DNA of 64,000 bases, taken from NCBI GenBank assembly GCA_026710655.1, contig JAPOQN010000065.1, positions 107,321-171,320 on the forward strand, read 5' to 3'. The translations under genes were made by a program, and so were the position numbers. The notes beneath the pieces are model-generated. The model was given only the letters and a program-made list of their open reading frames with translations, was not told where the DNA came from and did not search any database. Source of the stretch: Chloroflexota bacterium. Its GTDB lineage: Bacteria > Chloroflexota > Dehalococcoidia > Tepidiformales > Tepidiformaceae. Shown piece by piece: positions 53,516 through 63,823 of this stretch. Each line of letters starts with the position of its first letter. The stretch's first letter is position 1.

Positions 53516-54373
53516 CTACAGGACGATGCGCCGCACGGCTCCGGCAGGGGCGCGCCGCCAGTTCTCGACGACGTAGCGATCGGCGCCGTCGATGTCGCGG
53601 CGTTCCATGCGGCAACGCCGGGGGGACTCAAGCTCGCGGCGAGCGGAGCGCGCCCAGCGGGCGAGCGAGTCGGGGTCGGAGACGGGAAGGGCATCGCCCG
53701 CCTCAAGCAACAGCTCCACTTTCGCGACGCCGAGGGCGAGGAGCCAGCCGCTCGTCAGCTCGGCGAGCGCCATGTGGAAGTCGCGATCGGCGAAGGTGAC
53801 GGCAAGCCGTCCCGCGCCGCTTTCCCCGCCCGCGAGCAACAGGGTCGCGCCGGGCGACGGCTGTGCGAGGGCGCCGGCCGCCCCGCGAACGTCCACGAGG
53901 AGTTCGGGGAGGGGGCCGTCCCCGAGGGGCGTTCCGAGGGCGTACTCCGTGGCGTGGGACTCGTGCAGGTCTCCGACACCACCGGCGTCGAGCCAGTCTT
54001 GCCAGGCCGCGCCATCGCCGACGAGCAGGGCCGCGCAGGCGGCTTCGTGGTCCGCAGCGGCGGCGATGAGGGGGACGGCGGCGGAATAGCCTCCCCACTC
54101 GATGGCGTGCAGCGCGTGGAGTCGCGCGAGCCACGCCCGGGAGCCGGTCGCGAGCAGAGCCGCGACCGTCACGTTGCGGTAGCGCGATCCGGCGGCCTCG
54201 CTCGCGACGGCGGACTCGAGGCGCAGGCCGTCGAGGACGAGTTCGACGGTCTCGCCGAGGACAAACGAGGTCTGGCGATGGGCGTCGGCGGAGCCCGCGG
54301 CTCCAGCCGGCGGCCTCGACGAGCGTTCCGCCTCGGGGTAGACGCGGGGCGGTGAGACACGGAACGCGGGCAT
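53516..54373 (-). CDS. Hypothetical protein
   Basis: A 285-residue protein with no family I recognise. It has an N-terminal region with LGETVELVLDGLRLESAVA and a helical middle (AVPLIAAAADHEAACAALL). Later parts read LLVDVRGAAGALAQPSPG and LLLAGGESGAGRLAVTF, and the Arg-rich C terminus ends GAVRRIVL. The coding frame is supported by its length and codon use but not by any motif. It follows enolase by only 3 bp in the same direction, so it is likely in the eno operon. Confidence 0.55.
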   Translation of the reverse strand: MPAFRVSPPRVYPEAERSSRPPAGAAGSADAHRQTSFVLGETVELVLDGLRLESAVASEAAGSRYRNVTVAALLATGSRAWLARLHALHAIEWGGYSAAVPLIAAAADHEAACAALLVGDGAAWQDWLDAGGVGDLHESHATEYALGTPLGDGPLPELLVDVRGAAGALAQPSPGATLLLAGGESGAGRLAVTFADRDFHMALAELTSGWLLALGVAKVELLLEAGDALPVSDPDSLARWARSARRELESPRRCRMERRDIDGADRYVVENWRRAPAGAVRRIVL

Positions 54374-54376
54374 GGC

Positions 54377-56201
<1,825 letters not shown>

Positions 56202-56205
<4 letters not shown>

Positions 56206-56711
56206 TCCTCTTCCTCCTCCTCGGGGGCGGCATCGATGCGAACGAGGGCCTCGGGGCTGTCGAGGTAGTCGATGTAGAGGATGCCGTTGAGGTGGTCGAT
56301 CTCATGTTCGAGCGCCTCGGCAAGGAGATCGTCCTCGGCGCGGATGCGGACTTCCTTGCCGGTGGCGGGGTCAATGCCCTTCACGAGCACCTTCAGCGAG
56401 CGGGTGATCTCGCCGCGGAAGCCGGGGACGGAGAGGCAGCCCTCGTTGAGGACGCGCTCGCCCGAGCGCTTGATGATCTGGGGGTTGAGGAGGGCGAACG
56501 GCTCCGCCGGGGGCGTATCGAGCACGATGACCTGGAGGGGGATGCCGATCTGGGGCGCGGCGAGGCCGACGCCCGGAGCGTCGTACATCGTCTCGAACAT
56601 GTCCTCGATGAGCTTGGGAATGCTCGAGTCGCGCGCGCGGACGCGCTTCGCCTTCTGCCGAAGGACGGGGTCGCCGGCGCGCCGGATGGGGTGAATCGCC
56701 ACGGATCGCAT
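56202..56711 (-). CDS. def: Peptide deformylase
   Basis: The enzyme removes the formyl group from new proteins. At 169 residues it has motif 1 GVGLAAPQIG, motif 2 EGCLSVPG with the metal Cys, and motif 3 HEIDHLNG with the metal His pair and catalytic Glu. The ATG at 56711 gives the typical start (MRSVAIHPIRRAGDPVLR). The protein ends in a run of six glutamates, beyond the usual C-terminal helix. It starts an operon with the LOG-like gene, eno and a hypothetical gene. Confidence 0.96.
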
Positions 56712-56769
56712 TGTACGGAGACGCACGATTCGAGCGACCGGGAGGGGCTGCACGAGGCATCGCGGGGAC

Positions 56770-56790
56770 TTCGTGTACCAAGTACACTAA
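56770..56790. promoter_or_regulatory. Palindrome over the nadB -10 box
   Basis: GTGTAC-CAA-GTACAC (56773-56787) is a perfect 6-bp inverted repeat, extendable to 9 bp arms with one mismatch (TTC against TTA). TACACT (56783-56788) inside it has the right position for a -10 box, ending six bases before the nadB GTG. Overlap of an operator with the -10 implies repression, plausibly by an NAD-sensing regulator such as NrtR; the factor is not known. Confidence 0.55.
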
Positions 56791-56794
56791 GTCC

Positions 56795-58339
56795 GTGAGC
56801 GATCCCCCACGGGCGGACGGCCAGTACCGGGCGGTCGTGATCGGCAGCGGCATGGCGGGGCTTTTCGCGGCGCTCGAGGCGAGCGCGATGGGGCCGGTGC
56901 TCCTCATCACCAAGGCGGAGCTGCACGAGGGCAGCACGCGCCACGCGCAGGGTGGCATCGCGGCCGCCATCGGCCCCGACGACTCCCCGGAACAGCACCT
57001 GGCGGACACCATCGCGGCAGGCGCGGGCCTCGTCGACGAGGCGATGGCGCGCATCCTCGTGGAGAGCGCACCACGCCGCATCCGCGACCTTGAGCGGTAC
57101 GGCGTCAGCTTCGACAGCGACGGTTCGAGCCGGGCCTTTGGTCGCGAAGGGGCACACCGCAACGCGCGCGTGTTGCACGCGCGCGGAGACCGCACCGGGG
57201 CCGCGATCACGACCGCGCTGGCGAGCCAGGTAGCGAGCGGCCGAATCACGGTACGTGAACACACCCTGGCGACGGCGATCCTGCTCGCAGACGGCAAGAC
57301 CGGGGGAGTCGTGACCCTCAGTGAGAACACCGGGACGGAGCGCGCCTTCGAGGCGCCGGCTGTCATCCTTGCCACGGGCGGGGCAGGGGCGGCTTTCTCC
57401 CACACGACGAACCCGCCGGTGGCGACCGGCGACGGCATCGCCCTCGCGTTCGAAGCGGGGGCGGAGGTGACGGACCTCGAGTTCTACCAGTTCCACCCAA
57501 CGGCCTTCCGCCAGGAGGGGGCGCCGCCGTTCCTCATCTCGGAGGCGCTGCGGGGCGAGGGGGCGGTGCTGAGGGACGGCGACGGGCAGGCGTTCATGCC
57601 TCGCTACCACCCACTGGCCGACCTCGCGCCGCGTGACATCGTGGCGCGGGCGATGGTGTCGGAGATGCGCGCCGCCGGATCGGACCACGTCTGGCTCGAC
57701 TGCACCGCGCTCAACGGGGTCGACCCGATCGAGCGGTTCCCCGGGATCGCGGCGTTCTGCGGGGAGCGCGGCATCGACCTGCGCCGCGACCCCGTGCCCG
57801 TGGCCCCCGCGGCGCACTACCTGATGGGCGGCGTTCGCACCGACGAGTGGGGCCGAACGACCGTCCCGGGCCTGTATGCCTGCGGCGAGAGCGCCGCGAC
57901 GGGCGTCCACGGGGCGAACCGGCTGGCGAGCAATTCGCTGCTCGAGACCGTGGTGTTCGCCAAGCGTTCGGTGGAGCACATCGCGAGCGGGACGGGCGGG
58001 GCGATGGCGCCCATGCCGGACTCGACGCCATTCGTCCCGAGCGGGGGGGCGCCGCGCGAACATGCAGGGGTCCAGCGCCTGCTGTGGGAGCACGCAGGCA
58101 TCGAGCGCACGGGGGAGGGGCTACGGGCCGGGCTGGAGGCGGTGCGTTCGTGGCCGACCACCGAAGTCGAGCCCTCACGGGAAGGGCACGAACGACGCTG
58201 GCTGGCCGTCCTGGCCGAGCTCCTGCTGTCCGCCGCGCTCACGCGCGAGGAGAGCCGCGGCGCGCACTTCCGTACCGACTTCCCCGAGCGGGACGACGCC
58301 CGCTGGGCGCGTCGCCAGGTGTTTCATCGTGCTGGTTGA
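56795..58339 (+). CDS. nadB: L-aspartate oxidase
   Basis: The flavoenzyme oxidises aspartate to iminoaspartate at the start of NAD synthesis. At 514 residues it has the FAD motif VIGSGMAGLFAALEA, STRHAQGGIAAAIGPDDSPE, MPRYHPLADLAPRDIVARA with catalytic His and Arg, and HYLMGGVRTDEWGRT with CGESAATGVHGANRLASNSLLE near the end of the flavin domain. GTG 56795 is set six bases after a TACACT box. It overlaps nadC by 11 bp. nadA is not in the window. Confidence 0.95.
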   Translation: MSDPPRADGQYRAVVIGSGMAGLFAALEASAMGPVLLITKAELHEGSTRHAQGGIAAAIGPDDSPEQHLADTIAAGAGLVDEAMARILVESAPRRIRDLERYGVSFDSDGSSRAFGREGAHRNARVLHARGDRTGAAITTALASQVASGRITVREHTLATAILLADGKTGGVVTLSENTGTERAFEAPAVILATGGAGAAFSHTTNPPVATGDGIALAFEAGAEVTDLEFYQFHPTAFRQEGAPPFLISEALRGEGAVLRDGDGQAFMPRYHPLADLAPRDIVARAMVSEMRAAGSDHVWLDCTALNGVDPIERFPGIAAFCGERGIDLRRDPVPVAPAAHYLMGGVRTDEWGRTTVPGLYACGESAATGVHGANRLASNSLLETVVFAKRSVEHIASGTGGAMAPMPDSTPFVPSGGAPREHAGVQRLLWEHAGIERTGEGLRAGLEAVRSWPTTEVEPSREGHERRWLAVLAELLLSAALTREESRGAHFRTDFPERDDARWARRQVFHRAG

Positions 58340-59192
58340 GCCACCGCCGGTCGGAGCCATCGCCGCCGTCGTGCGAACGGCGCTCTCCGAGGATCGTGCC
58401 GGTGACGACGTCACGACGCAGGCAGTGGTCGACCCGGGGCTGGGCGCTCACGCAAGACTGGTGGCGAAAGAGGCAGGGGTAGTCTGCGGGCTGCCGGTCG
58501 CCAGCCACGTCTTCGCGACGCTGGATAGCGGGGTGGAGTTCACGGCGCAGGTGTCCGAAGGGGAAGGGGTGGACGCGGGGACGGTGCTGGCGAGCGCGAG
58601 CGGTCCCGCACGGGCGATCCTGTCGGGGGAGCGGACGGCGTTGAACTTTGTCCAGCGGCTGTCGGGCATCGCCACGCTGACGAGACGTTATGTAGAGGCG
58701 GTAGCGGATACCAACTGCCTGATCCTCGACACGCGCAAGACGACGCCCGGCGTGCGCGACCTGGAGAAGTATGCCGTTCGTTGCGGAGGCGGCACGAACC
58801 ACCGGCGCGACCTCGTGGCGATGGCGATGATCAAGGACAACCACAGGGAGGCGATCGCGCGGCAGGGCCAGACGCTCGCGGCGGCGGTCAGGGCAATCCG
58901 CCAGCACGCACCGGAGACGCCGATCGAGATCGAGGTGGACACGCTGGACGAGCTGGTCGCGGCGCTGGCCGCGAGTCCGGAGTGGATCCTGCTGGACAAC
59001 ATGACCACCGCGGAGATGCGGGAGGCGGTAGGGCTCGTGGCGGGGAGGGCAAAGCTGGAGGCCAGCGGAGGCATCACCCTGGAGCGGGTCACGGAAGTAG
59101 CCGCCACGGGGGTGGATGCGATCTCGTCCGGGGCGCTGACCCACAGCGCGCCTGCGCTCGATGTGTCGCTGGAGATCAACTTCGAGGACTAG
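58329..59192 (+). CDS. nadC: Nicotinate-nucleotide pyrophosphorylase (quinolinate phosphoribosyltransferase)
   Basis: The enzyme makes nicotinate mononucleotide from quinolinate and PRPP. At 287 residues it has ALSEDRAGDDVTTQAVV, GERTALNFVQRLSGIAT, LDTRKTTPGVRDLEKYAV, RCGGGTNHRRDL, IKDNH, IEIEVDTLDEL and LDNMT with the final ASGGI. The GTG at 58329 overlaps the nadB stop. Both genes would be controlled by the operator upstream of nadB. Confidence 0.96.
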   Translation: MLVEPPPVGAIAAVVRTALSEDRAGDDVTTQAVVDPGLGAHARLVAKEAGVVCGLPVASHVFATLDSGVEFTAQVSEGEGVDAGTVLASASGPARAILSGERTALNFVQRLSGIATLTRRYVEAVADTNCLILDTRKTTPGVRDLEKYAVRCGGGTNHRRDLVAMAMIKDNHREAIARQGQTLAAAVRAIRQHAPETPIEIEVDTLDELVAALAASPEWILLDNMTTAEMREAVGLVAGRAKLEASGGITLERVTEVAATGVDAISSGALTHSAPALDVSLEINFED

Positions 59193-59198
59193 CGGCGC

Positions 59199-60113
59199 CT
59201 AGGCGAAGCCCACGGAGCGGAGGAAGGCGGGCGCCTCGCGGACGGCCTCGTCCGGCTCGCGCTGGTCGATCTCGAGGGTGATGGCCTCGAGCGACGCGAG
59301 GCCAGCGGTGACCATTGGCCAGTCAAGCTGGGCGGTACCGGGAGCGCGGTGGTCGAGGACGGCGCGCACGTCGTGGACATGGGCGCCAACGAGGTGGTCG
59401 CCGAGCTTGTCGAACCACTCCTGGTGGGGCAGGAAGCCGAGGCGGTCGAGCACCTCGCCGTGGCCGGTGTCGTGCCAGTGGCCGGCCTCGGCCGTGGAGA
59501 AGCCGGCGAGGAGGGCGAGGGATTCGTCGGGGAGGGGGATCTGGTGGTACTGAAGGCGATTTTCGAGCCCGATGACGATGCCGTGTGGCCGGGCAGCCTC
59601 AACGAGCTGCTCGAGGGCGGCGCGCGCGGCCTCGAGGTTCGCCGGGGCCGCTTCCGCGCGGCGTGTCTCCATCTCGGCGCGGGCCTCGGCAGCGCGGTTG
59701 CTCGTGATGCCGTGCTGCCGGAACAGGCGATACAGCTCCGCCTCGGTGCCCGACCAGGCCATGTCCACCTCGCCGAGGTGCACCACCAGTGCGGTGGCGC
59801 CCGCCTTGGCGGCCCACTCGATGCTGCGGAGGGCGTGCTGCATCGCCCGGGACTGCTCTCGCTCGTTGGTCGAGGCGATGTTGAGGTCGGCGTTGCTCTT
59901 GCGGCCGGGGAGCTCCACGTGGGGCGCGGGCTGGTGGATCGACGTCACCGGCAGGGCGCCGCAGTCGAGGATCTGGCGCAGCTTCTCCTCGGAAGTCGAG
60001 TGCGAGACCTCGATGGCGTCGTAGCCGGCCTCGGCGGCGTACCGCGCGAACGCCTCCCCGTCGTCGAAGCGCTTCTGCTGGGCGTACATCGTGGAAAGCG
60101 CGATGGTCGTCAC
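59199..60113 (-). CDS. Sugar phosphate isomerase/epimerase-like TIM barrel
   Basis: A 304-residue AP-endonuclease-2/xylose-isomerase-like barrel. It has YAAEAGYDAIEVSHSTSEE and LVVHLGEVDMAWSG. HGIVIGLENRLQYHQ carries a metal-binding Glu, HWHDTGHGEVLDRLG has Asp and His ligands, GAHVHDVR follows, and EAITLEIDQ brings the last Glu. The substrate is unknown. It lies one base after the stop of the next upstream gene and probably belongs to the dxr-rseP transcript. Confidence 0.85.
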   Translation of the reverse strand: MTTIALSTMYAQQKRFDDGEAFARYAAEAGYDAIEVSHSTSEEKLRQILDCGALPVTSIHQPAPHVELPGRKSNADLNIASTNEREQSRAMQHALRSIEWAAKAGATALVVHLGEVDMAWSGTEAELYRLFRQHGITSNRAAEARAEMETRRAEAAPANLEAARAALEQLVEAARPHGIVIGLENRLQYHQIPLPDESLALLAGFSTAEAGHWHDTGHGEVLDRLGFLPHQEWFDKLGDHLVGAHVHDVRAVLDHRAPGTAQLDWPMVTAGLASLEAITLEIDQREPDEAVREAPAFLRSVGFA

Positions 60114-60114
60114 G

Positions 60115-60399
60115 TTACCTCCGGAGTTCGGCCTGCGGCCGGTGGGTAGCTCGCTGGATGACGAGCACGAGCGTGGGGAGTGCGAACGCCACGACGAAGC
60201 TGAGGATGAGCCCCAGGCCGTCGTCGCGGAAGAGCAGCGGGACGGCGAGGCCGCCCACCACGCCCGTGAGCATGCTCAGGGGAAGATAGCGCAGCCCGGC
60301 GTTACCGCGGGTGATCACGCTCAGGAGGAGCCAGGGAAGGAAGCCAAGGGCGAGCCACCCGAGAACGTAGAGCGTGATGAAAATGAGGGAGAAGAGCAC
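60115..60399 (-). CDS. Small membrane protein with three predicted spans
   Basis: The GTG at 60399 gives 94 residues with three hydrophobic segments (VLFSLIFITLYVLGWLALGF, LPLSMLTGVVGGLAVPLLF, LGLILSFVVAFALPTLVLVI). The open frame extends upstream, but as Ser/Pro-rich antisense of rseP. It starts 11 bp after the rseP stop in the same direction. No family recognised. Confidence 0.6.
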   Translation of the reverse strand: MLFSLIFITLYVLGWLALGFLPWLLLSVITRGNAGLRYLPLSMLTGVVGGLAVPLLFRDDGLGLILSFVVAFALPTLVLVIQRATHRPQAELRR

Positions 60400-60409
60400 G
60401 GCAAGCGGG

Positions 60410-61600
60410 TCAGGTGATGAGGCGGGAGATGTCGAAGAAGGTGATGACGAGGATGCCGGACAGGAGCACGGCGAAGCCGACGAGGTGGACGAGCGCTTCC
60501 TTCTCGGGGGAGATGCGCCGTCCGCCGCGCAGCAACTCGACGAAGACGAAGAACATGCGGCCGCCATCGAGGGCGGGGATGGGGAGGGCGTTGAACACCG
60601 CGAGGGAGAGGCTGAGCAGCGCCGCCAGCTCGATCAGGGGCCGCCAGCCCGCCTGCTCGACGATGTCGCCGGTGGTGTTGGCGATGCCGACGGGGCCGGA
60701 GAGGAGGGGCTGGTCGGGGGCGACGCCGCTGCTGCCGTTCACGCGCACCTGGATCTCGTTCTTGGTGACGACGACCGCATCGATCATCGCCTGCCAGCCA
60801 CGCGGGACCGCCTCCCAGGGCGGGTAGGAGAGGTTCTCGGTGTAGGGGAAGCGCTGGCGGCAGCCGATGGGGTTGCCGTCTTCGTCGATATCGGAGCAGA
60901 CGGTGGGGGCGCCGACACGGATGCCGGTCGGGCCCTGGCCCTCGGGCGGAGTCCAGCGGGCGTAGACCTCCGCCTCAAGGGTCGAGTTGGCCCGCGAGAT
61001 GACCCATGTCTGCGTCTCGCCGATGAAACGGCGAGTGTGGAAGATGAGTTCGCTGACGTTGCGGACCTCGCGGCCGTTGACCTCCATGACGACGTCACCG
61101 GGCTGGAGGCCCTGCTCGGGGGCAGTGCCGTCGCGCAGGGTTCCGGTGACCTGCGCCATCGCGGCGGGGGAGTCGGACATCACCTCGGAGACCTGGGCGA
61201 GGTTGAGGGCGCGCTCGCGCGGGACCATGAAGGCAATCGAGAAGAGCAGGAGCGCAAGCACGACGTTCATGACGACGCCCGCGCCCATCACGGTGAGCCG
61301 CTTCCAGTGGGCGGCGGCGGCGAGCGAACGGGGGTCGGACGGGTCCTCTTCGCCGAGCATGCGGACGAAGCCGCCGATGGGGAGCCAGTTGATGGTGTAT
61401 TCGGTCTCGCCGCGCCGCCACGTGAGCCCCTTGATGCGGGGCGGGAAGCCGATGCCGAACTCGAGCACCTTGATGCGGAACGCCTTCGCCGCGAGGAAGT
61501 GCCCGAGCTCGTGGATGACGACGAGGGGAACGAGGAGGGCGACGAAGATCAGCGCGGAGCGGAAGAAGTCGACGAGGTCGAAGATGGCGAGGAAGGTCAC
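60410..61600 (-). CDS. rseP: RseP-type site-2 membrane metalloprotease
   Basis: A 396-residue intramembrane zinc protease that cleaves membrane-bound anti-sigma or signal proteins. It has the HExxH motif in LVVIHELGHFLAAKAF (about residue 29), a PDZ domain at about residues 130-240 (LQPGDVVMEVNG), and the C-terminal metal-ligand region FNALPIPALDGGRMFF. The PDZ region holds an extra loop with two Cys (CSDIDEDGNPIGCRQRF). The GTG overlaps the dxr stop by 4 bp. The dxr-rseP order is common in bacteria. Confidence 0.95.
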   Translation of the reverse strand: MTFLAIFDLVDFFRSALIFVALLVPLVVIHELGHFLAAKAFRIKVLEFGIGFPPRIKGLTWRRGETEYTINWLPIGGFVRMLGEEDPSDPRSLAAAAHWKRLTVMGAGVVMNVVLALLLFSIAFMVPRERALNLAQVSEVMSDSPAAMAQVTGTLRDGTAPEQGLQPGDVVMEVNGREVRNVSELIFHTRRFIGETQTWVISRANSTLEAEVYARWTPPEGQGPTGIRVGAPTVCSDIDEDGNPIGCRQRFPYTENLSYPPWEAVPRGWQAMIDAVVVTKNEIQVRVNGSSGVAPDQPLLSGPVGIANTTGDIVEQAGWRPLIELAALLSLSLAVFNALPIPALDGGRMFFVFVELLRGGRRISPEKEALVHLVGFAVLLSGILVITFFDISRLIT

Positions 61601-62748
61601 GCGCCGGCTCCCGCCGGAGCCACCTCCGCCGCGCGGCGCGCCCACTGGTCGGCCGCGAAGACCGCTTCGAGGTCGGGATCGGGCGTGGACTCGTGCCGCT
61701 CCATCACGCCTTCGATGATGCCGGCGATATCGAGGAAGCCGACTTCGCCCGCCATGAAGCGCCCGACGGCGACCTCGTCGGCGGCGGCCATGGCGGCGGG
61801 GTAGGTGCCGCCCTGGCGGCCGGACTCCATCGCGAGGCGCAGGCAGGGGAAACGGGAGATGTCGGGCTCGCCGAACGTGAGCTGGCCGGCCATCGCGAGG
61901 TCGAGGGCGGGGGAGGGTGGCTCGGGCATGCGCTCGGGGTAGGCGAGCGCACACTGGATGGGGAGGCGCATGTCGGGAACGCCGAGCTGGGCCTTCACAC
62001 TGCCGTCGCTGAACTCGACGAGGGAGTGGACGATGGATTCGCGGTGAAGGACGACCTGTACGGCCTCCATGGGCACGTCGAAGAGCCACATCGCCTCGAT
62101 GGTCTCCATGCCCTTGTTCATGAGGGTGGCGCAATCGACGGTAATCTTGTCGCCCATGTTCCAGGTGGGGTGCTTGAGGGCCTGGGCGGGGGTGACGGCG
62201 GCGAGGCCGTCGGGGTCGAGGTCGCGGAAGGCGCCGCCGCTGGCGGTGAGCATGATGCGGCGAATGCCGTGGTCCTCTTCGCCCCAGAGGCACTGCCAGA
62301 TGGCGGAGTGCTCGCTATCGACGGGTCGGAGGTCGCCGCCGCCGGCGACCATCGCGCGGCGAATGAGGTGCCCGGCCATGACGAGCGCCTCCTTGTTGGC
62401 GATGGCGACGGGCTTGCCCGCCTCCAGCGCAGCGATCGTGGGAAGCAAACCGGCGGCGCCGCCCGTGCCCGCGAGCACGATGTCGACATCGTCCGAGACG
62501 GCCATCTCGTCCATGGGCAGCCAAGACGCGCCGGCAGCAGCAATGGCATCGTCGAGGGCGGAGTCGCGGGCGGCGGCGTAGACGTAGCGGGGGCGCAGGT
62601 CGGCGACCTGCTCGGCGAGGCGAGCGGTGTTGCGTCCCGCGGCCAGGGCCGTTATCTCGAAGAACTCCGGCAGCTGGCGGACAACATCGATCGTCTGGCG
62701 TCCGATGGAGCCGGTGGAGCCGAGAACAGCGATGCGCTTTGGCGCCAT
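61597..62748 (-). CDS. dxr: 1-deoxy-D-xylulose-5-phosphate reductoisomerase
   Basis: The second enzyme of the MEP isoprenoid pathway. At 383 residues it has the NADPH motif VLGSTGSIGRQTIDVV, AIANKEALVMAGHL, PVDSEHSAIWQCLWG with metal ligands, and LTASGGAFRDLDPDGLAAVTP. HPTWNMGDKITVDCATLMNKGMETIEAMWLF and HRESIVHSLVEF complete the substrate site. The ATG is six bases after a TACGAT box. It heads the dxr-rseP operon and diverges from the epimerase gene. Confidence 0.97.
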   Translation of the reverse strand: MAPKRIAVLGSTGSIGRQTIDVVRQLPEFFEITALAAGRNTARLAEQVADLRPRYVYAAARDSALDDAIAAAGASWLPMDEMAVSDDVDIVLAGTGGAAGLLPTIAALEAGKPVAIANKEALVMAGHLIRRAMVAGGGDLRPVDSEHSAIWQCLWGEEDHGIRRIMLTASGGAFRDLDPDGLAAVTPAQALKHPTWNMGDKITVDCATLMNKGMETIEAMWLFDVPMEAVQVVLHRESIVHSLVEFSDGSVKAQLGVPDMRLPIQCALAYPERMPEPPSPALDLAMAGQLTFGEPDISRFPCLRLAMESGRQGGTYPAAMAAADEVAVGRFMAGEVGFLDIAGIIEGVMERHESTPDPDLEAVFAADQWARRAAEVAPAGAGA

Positions 62749-62754
62749 GCCCCC

Positions 62755-62814
62755 ATCGTAGCCCGCACCCGCGCCGGTGTCTGCGATCCCGTCCCAGCGC
62801 CCTTCACGTAGCAT
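62755..62814. promoter_or_regulatory. Divergent leaderless promoters of dxr and the epimerase gene
   Basis: On the minus strand TACGAT (complement of 62755-62760) ends six bases before the dxr ATG. On the plus strand TAGCAT (62809-62814) ends seven bases before the ATG at 62822. The region between holds no ribosome site. The -10 position argues for 62822 over 62813 as the epimerase start, because 62813 would lie inside the box. Confidence 0.4.
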
Positions 62815-62821
62815 GACCGCC

Positions 62822-63721
62822 ATGCGCTGCGTGGTGACCGGAGGGTGCGGGTTCATCGGGTCGCACATCGTCGATGCGCTTGTGCGGGACGGGTGCGAGG
62901 TGGCCGTGCTCGACGACCTCTCGACGGGGAACCTGGAGTACCTGAACCCGGCGGCGGAGCTGCTGGAGGGGTCGGTGGCGGACGGGGAGGTGGTGCGGTC
63001 GGCGGTGGAGGGGGCGACGTGGGTGTTCCACCTGGCCGCCCTGCCGCGCGTCCAGCAGTCCGTGGACGACCCCGTCGGGACGCACGCGATCAACGTGAAC
63101 GGCACGCTGAACGTGCTGCAGGCGGCGCGCGAGCACGGGGTCGAGCGGGTGGTCGTGTCGTCGTCCTCGAGCGTGTACGGGGACCAGGAGACGCACCTGA
63201 TGACGGAGGACCTGGCGCCGAATCCGCTGTCGCCGTACGGCCTGCACAAGCTGATCGGGGAGCAGTACGCGGACCTGTTCGCGTCGCTGTTCGGGATGCA
63301 GATCGTGTCGCTGCGGTACTTCAACGTGTACGGGCCGCGGCAGTCGGCGGAGGGGGCGTACGCGCTCGTGATCCCGCACTTCCTGCGGCTGCGGGACGAA
63401 GGCAAGCCGCTGACCGTCTACGGCGACGGCTGCCAGACGCGCGACTACGTGCACGTCGACGACGTGGTGCGGGCGAACCTGAACGCGGCCAACTCGGAGC
63501 TGCCGGTGGGACGGGCGGTGGCGCTGAACGTGGGCTCGGGCGAGGAGACATCGGTGAACGAGATCGCGGCGATGGTGGGGGGCGAGGTGGAGCACATCAT
63601 CCCGAACCCGCGGGGAGCGTTCGAGGAGTTACGCAAGTGCGCGGACACGTCGCGGGCGAAGTCGGTGATCAGCTGGGAGCCGGGCATCCTGCTGGCGGAG
63701 GGGATCAGGTCGGTCCTGTAG
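62822..63721 (+). CDS. NAD-dependent epimerase/dehydratase
   Basis: A 299-residue extended SDR that would interconvert nucleotide sugars. It has the motif VTGGCGFIGSHIVDALV, LDDLSTGNLEYLN, HLAALPRVQQS, SSSSSVYGD, and YGLHKLIGEQYA, in which the usual YxxxK catalytic pair is present. Further regions are LRYFNVYGPRQ, VYGDGCQTRDYVHVDDVV and LNVGSGEETSVNE. It resembles UDP-glucose 4-epimerase or similar enzymes and could act with the galU product, although the genes are far apart. tRNA-Val follows after 25 bp. Confidence 0.92.
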   Translation: MRCVVTGGCGFIGSHIVDALVRDGCEVAVLDDLSTGNLEYLNPAAELLEGSVADGEVVRSAVEGATWVFHLAALPRVQQSVDDPVGTHAINVNGTLNVLQAAREHGVERVVVSSSSSVYGDQETHLMTEDLAPNPLSPYGLHKLIGEQYADLFASLFGMQIVSLRYFNVYGPRQSAEGAYALVIPHFLRLRDEGKPLTVYGDGCQTRDYVHVDDVVRANLNAANSELPVGRAVALNVGSGEETSVNEIAAMVGGEVEHIIPNPRGAFEELRKCADTSRAKSVISWEPGILLAEGIRSVL

Positions 63722-63746
63722 GGGCCGGCGGGTAGACTGGCGGTCC

Positions 63747-63823
63747 GGGCGATTAGCTCAGCTGGTTAGAGCGCTTCGCTTACACCGAAGAGGCCGGGGG
63801 TTCGAGTCCCTCATCGCCCACCA
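63747..63823 (+). tRNA. tRNA-Val (anticodon TAC)
   Basis: A 77-base cloverleaf: acceptor GGGCGAT pairs with ATCGCCC, the D arm starts TAGCTC, the anticodon stem is CTTCG/CGAAG with loop CTTACAC, the T arm is GGGGG-TTCGAGT-CCCTC with one G-T pair, and CCA is encoded. Its last 13 bases are also the stop codon and final codons of a recombinase-like frame on the other strand. Confidence 0.97.

Noticed and set aside
60400..60567. N-terminal extension of the small membrane protein
   Set aside because: Ser/Pro-rich translation antiparallel in composition to the rseP frame; the GTG at 60399 gives a clean three-span protein.
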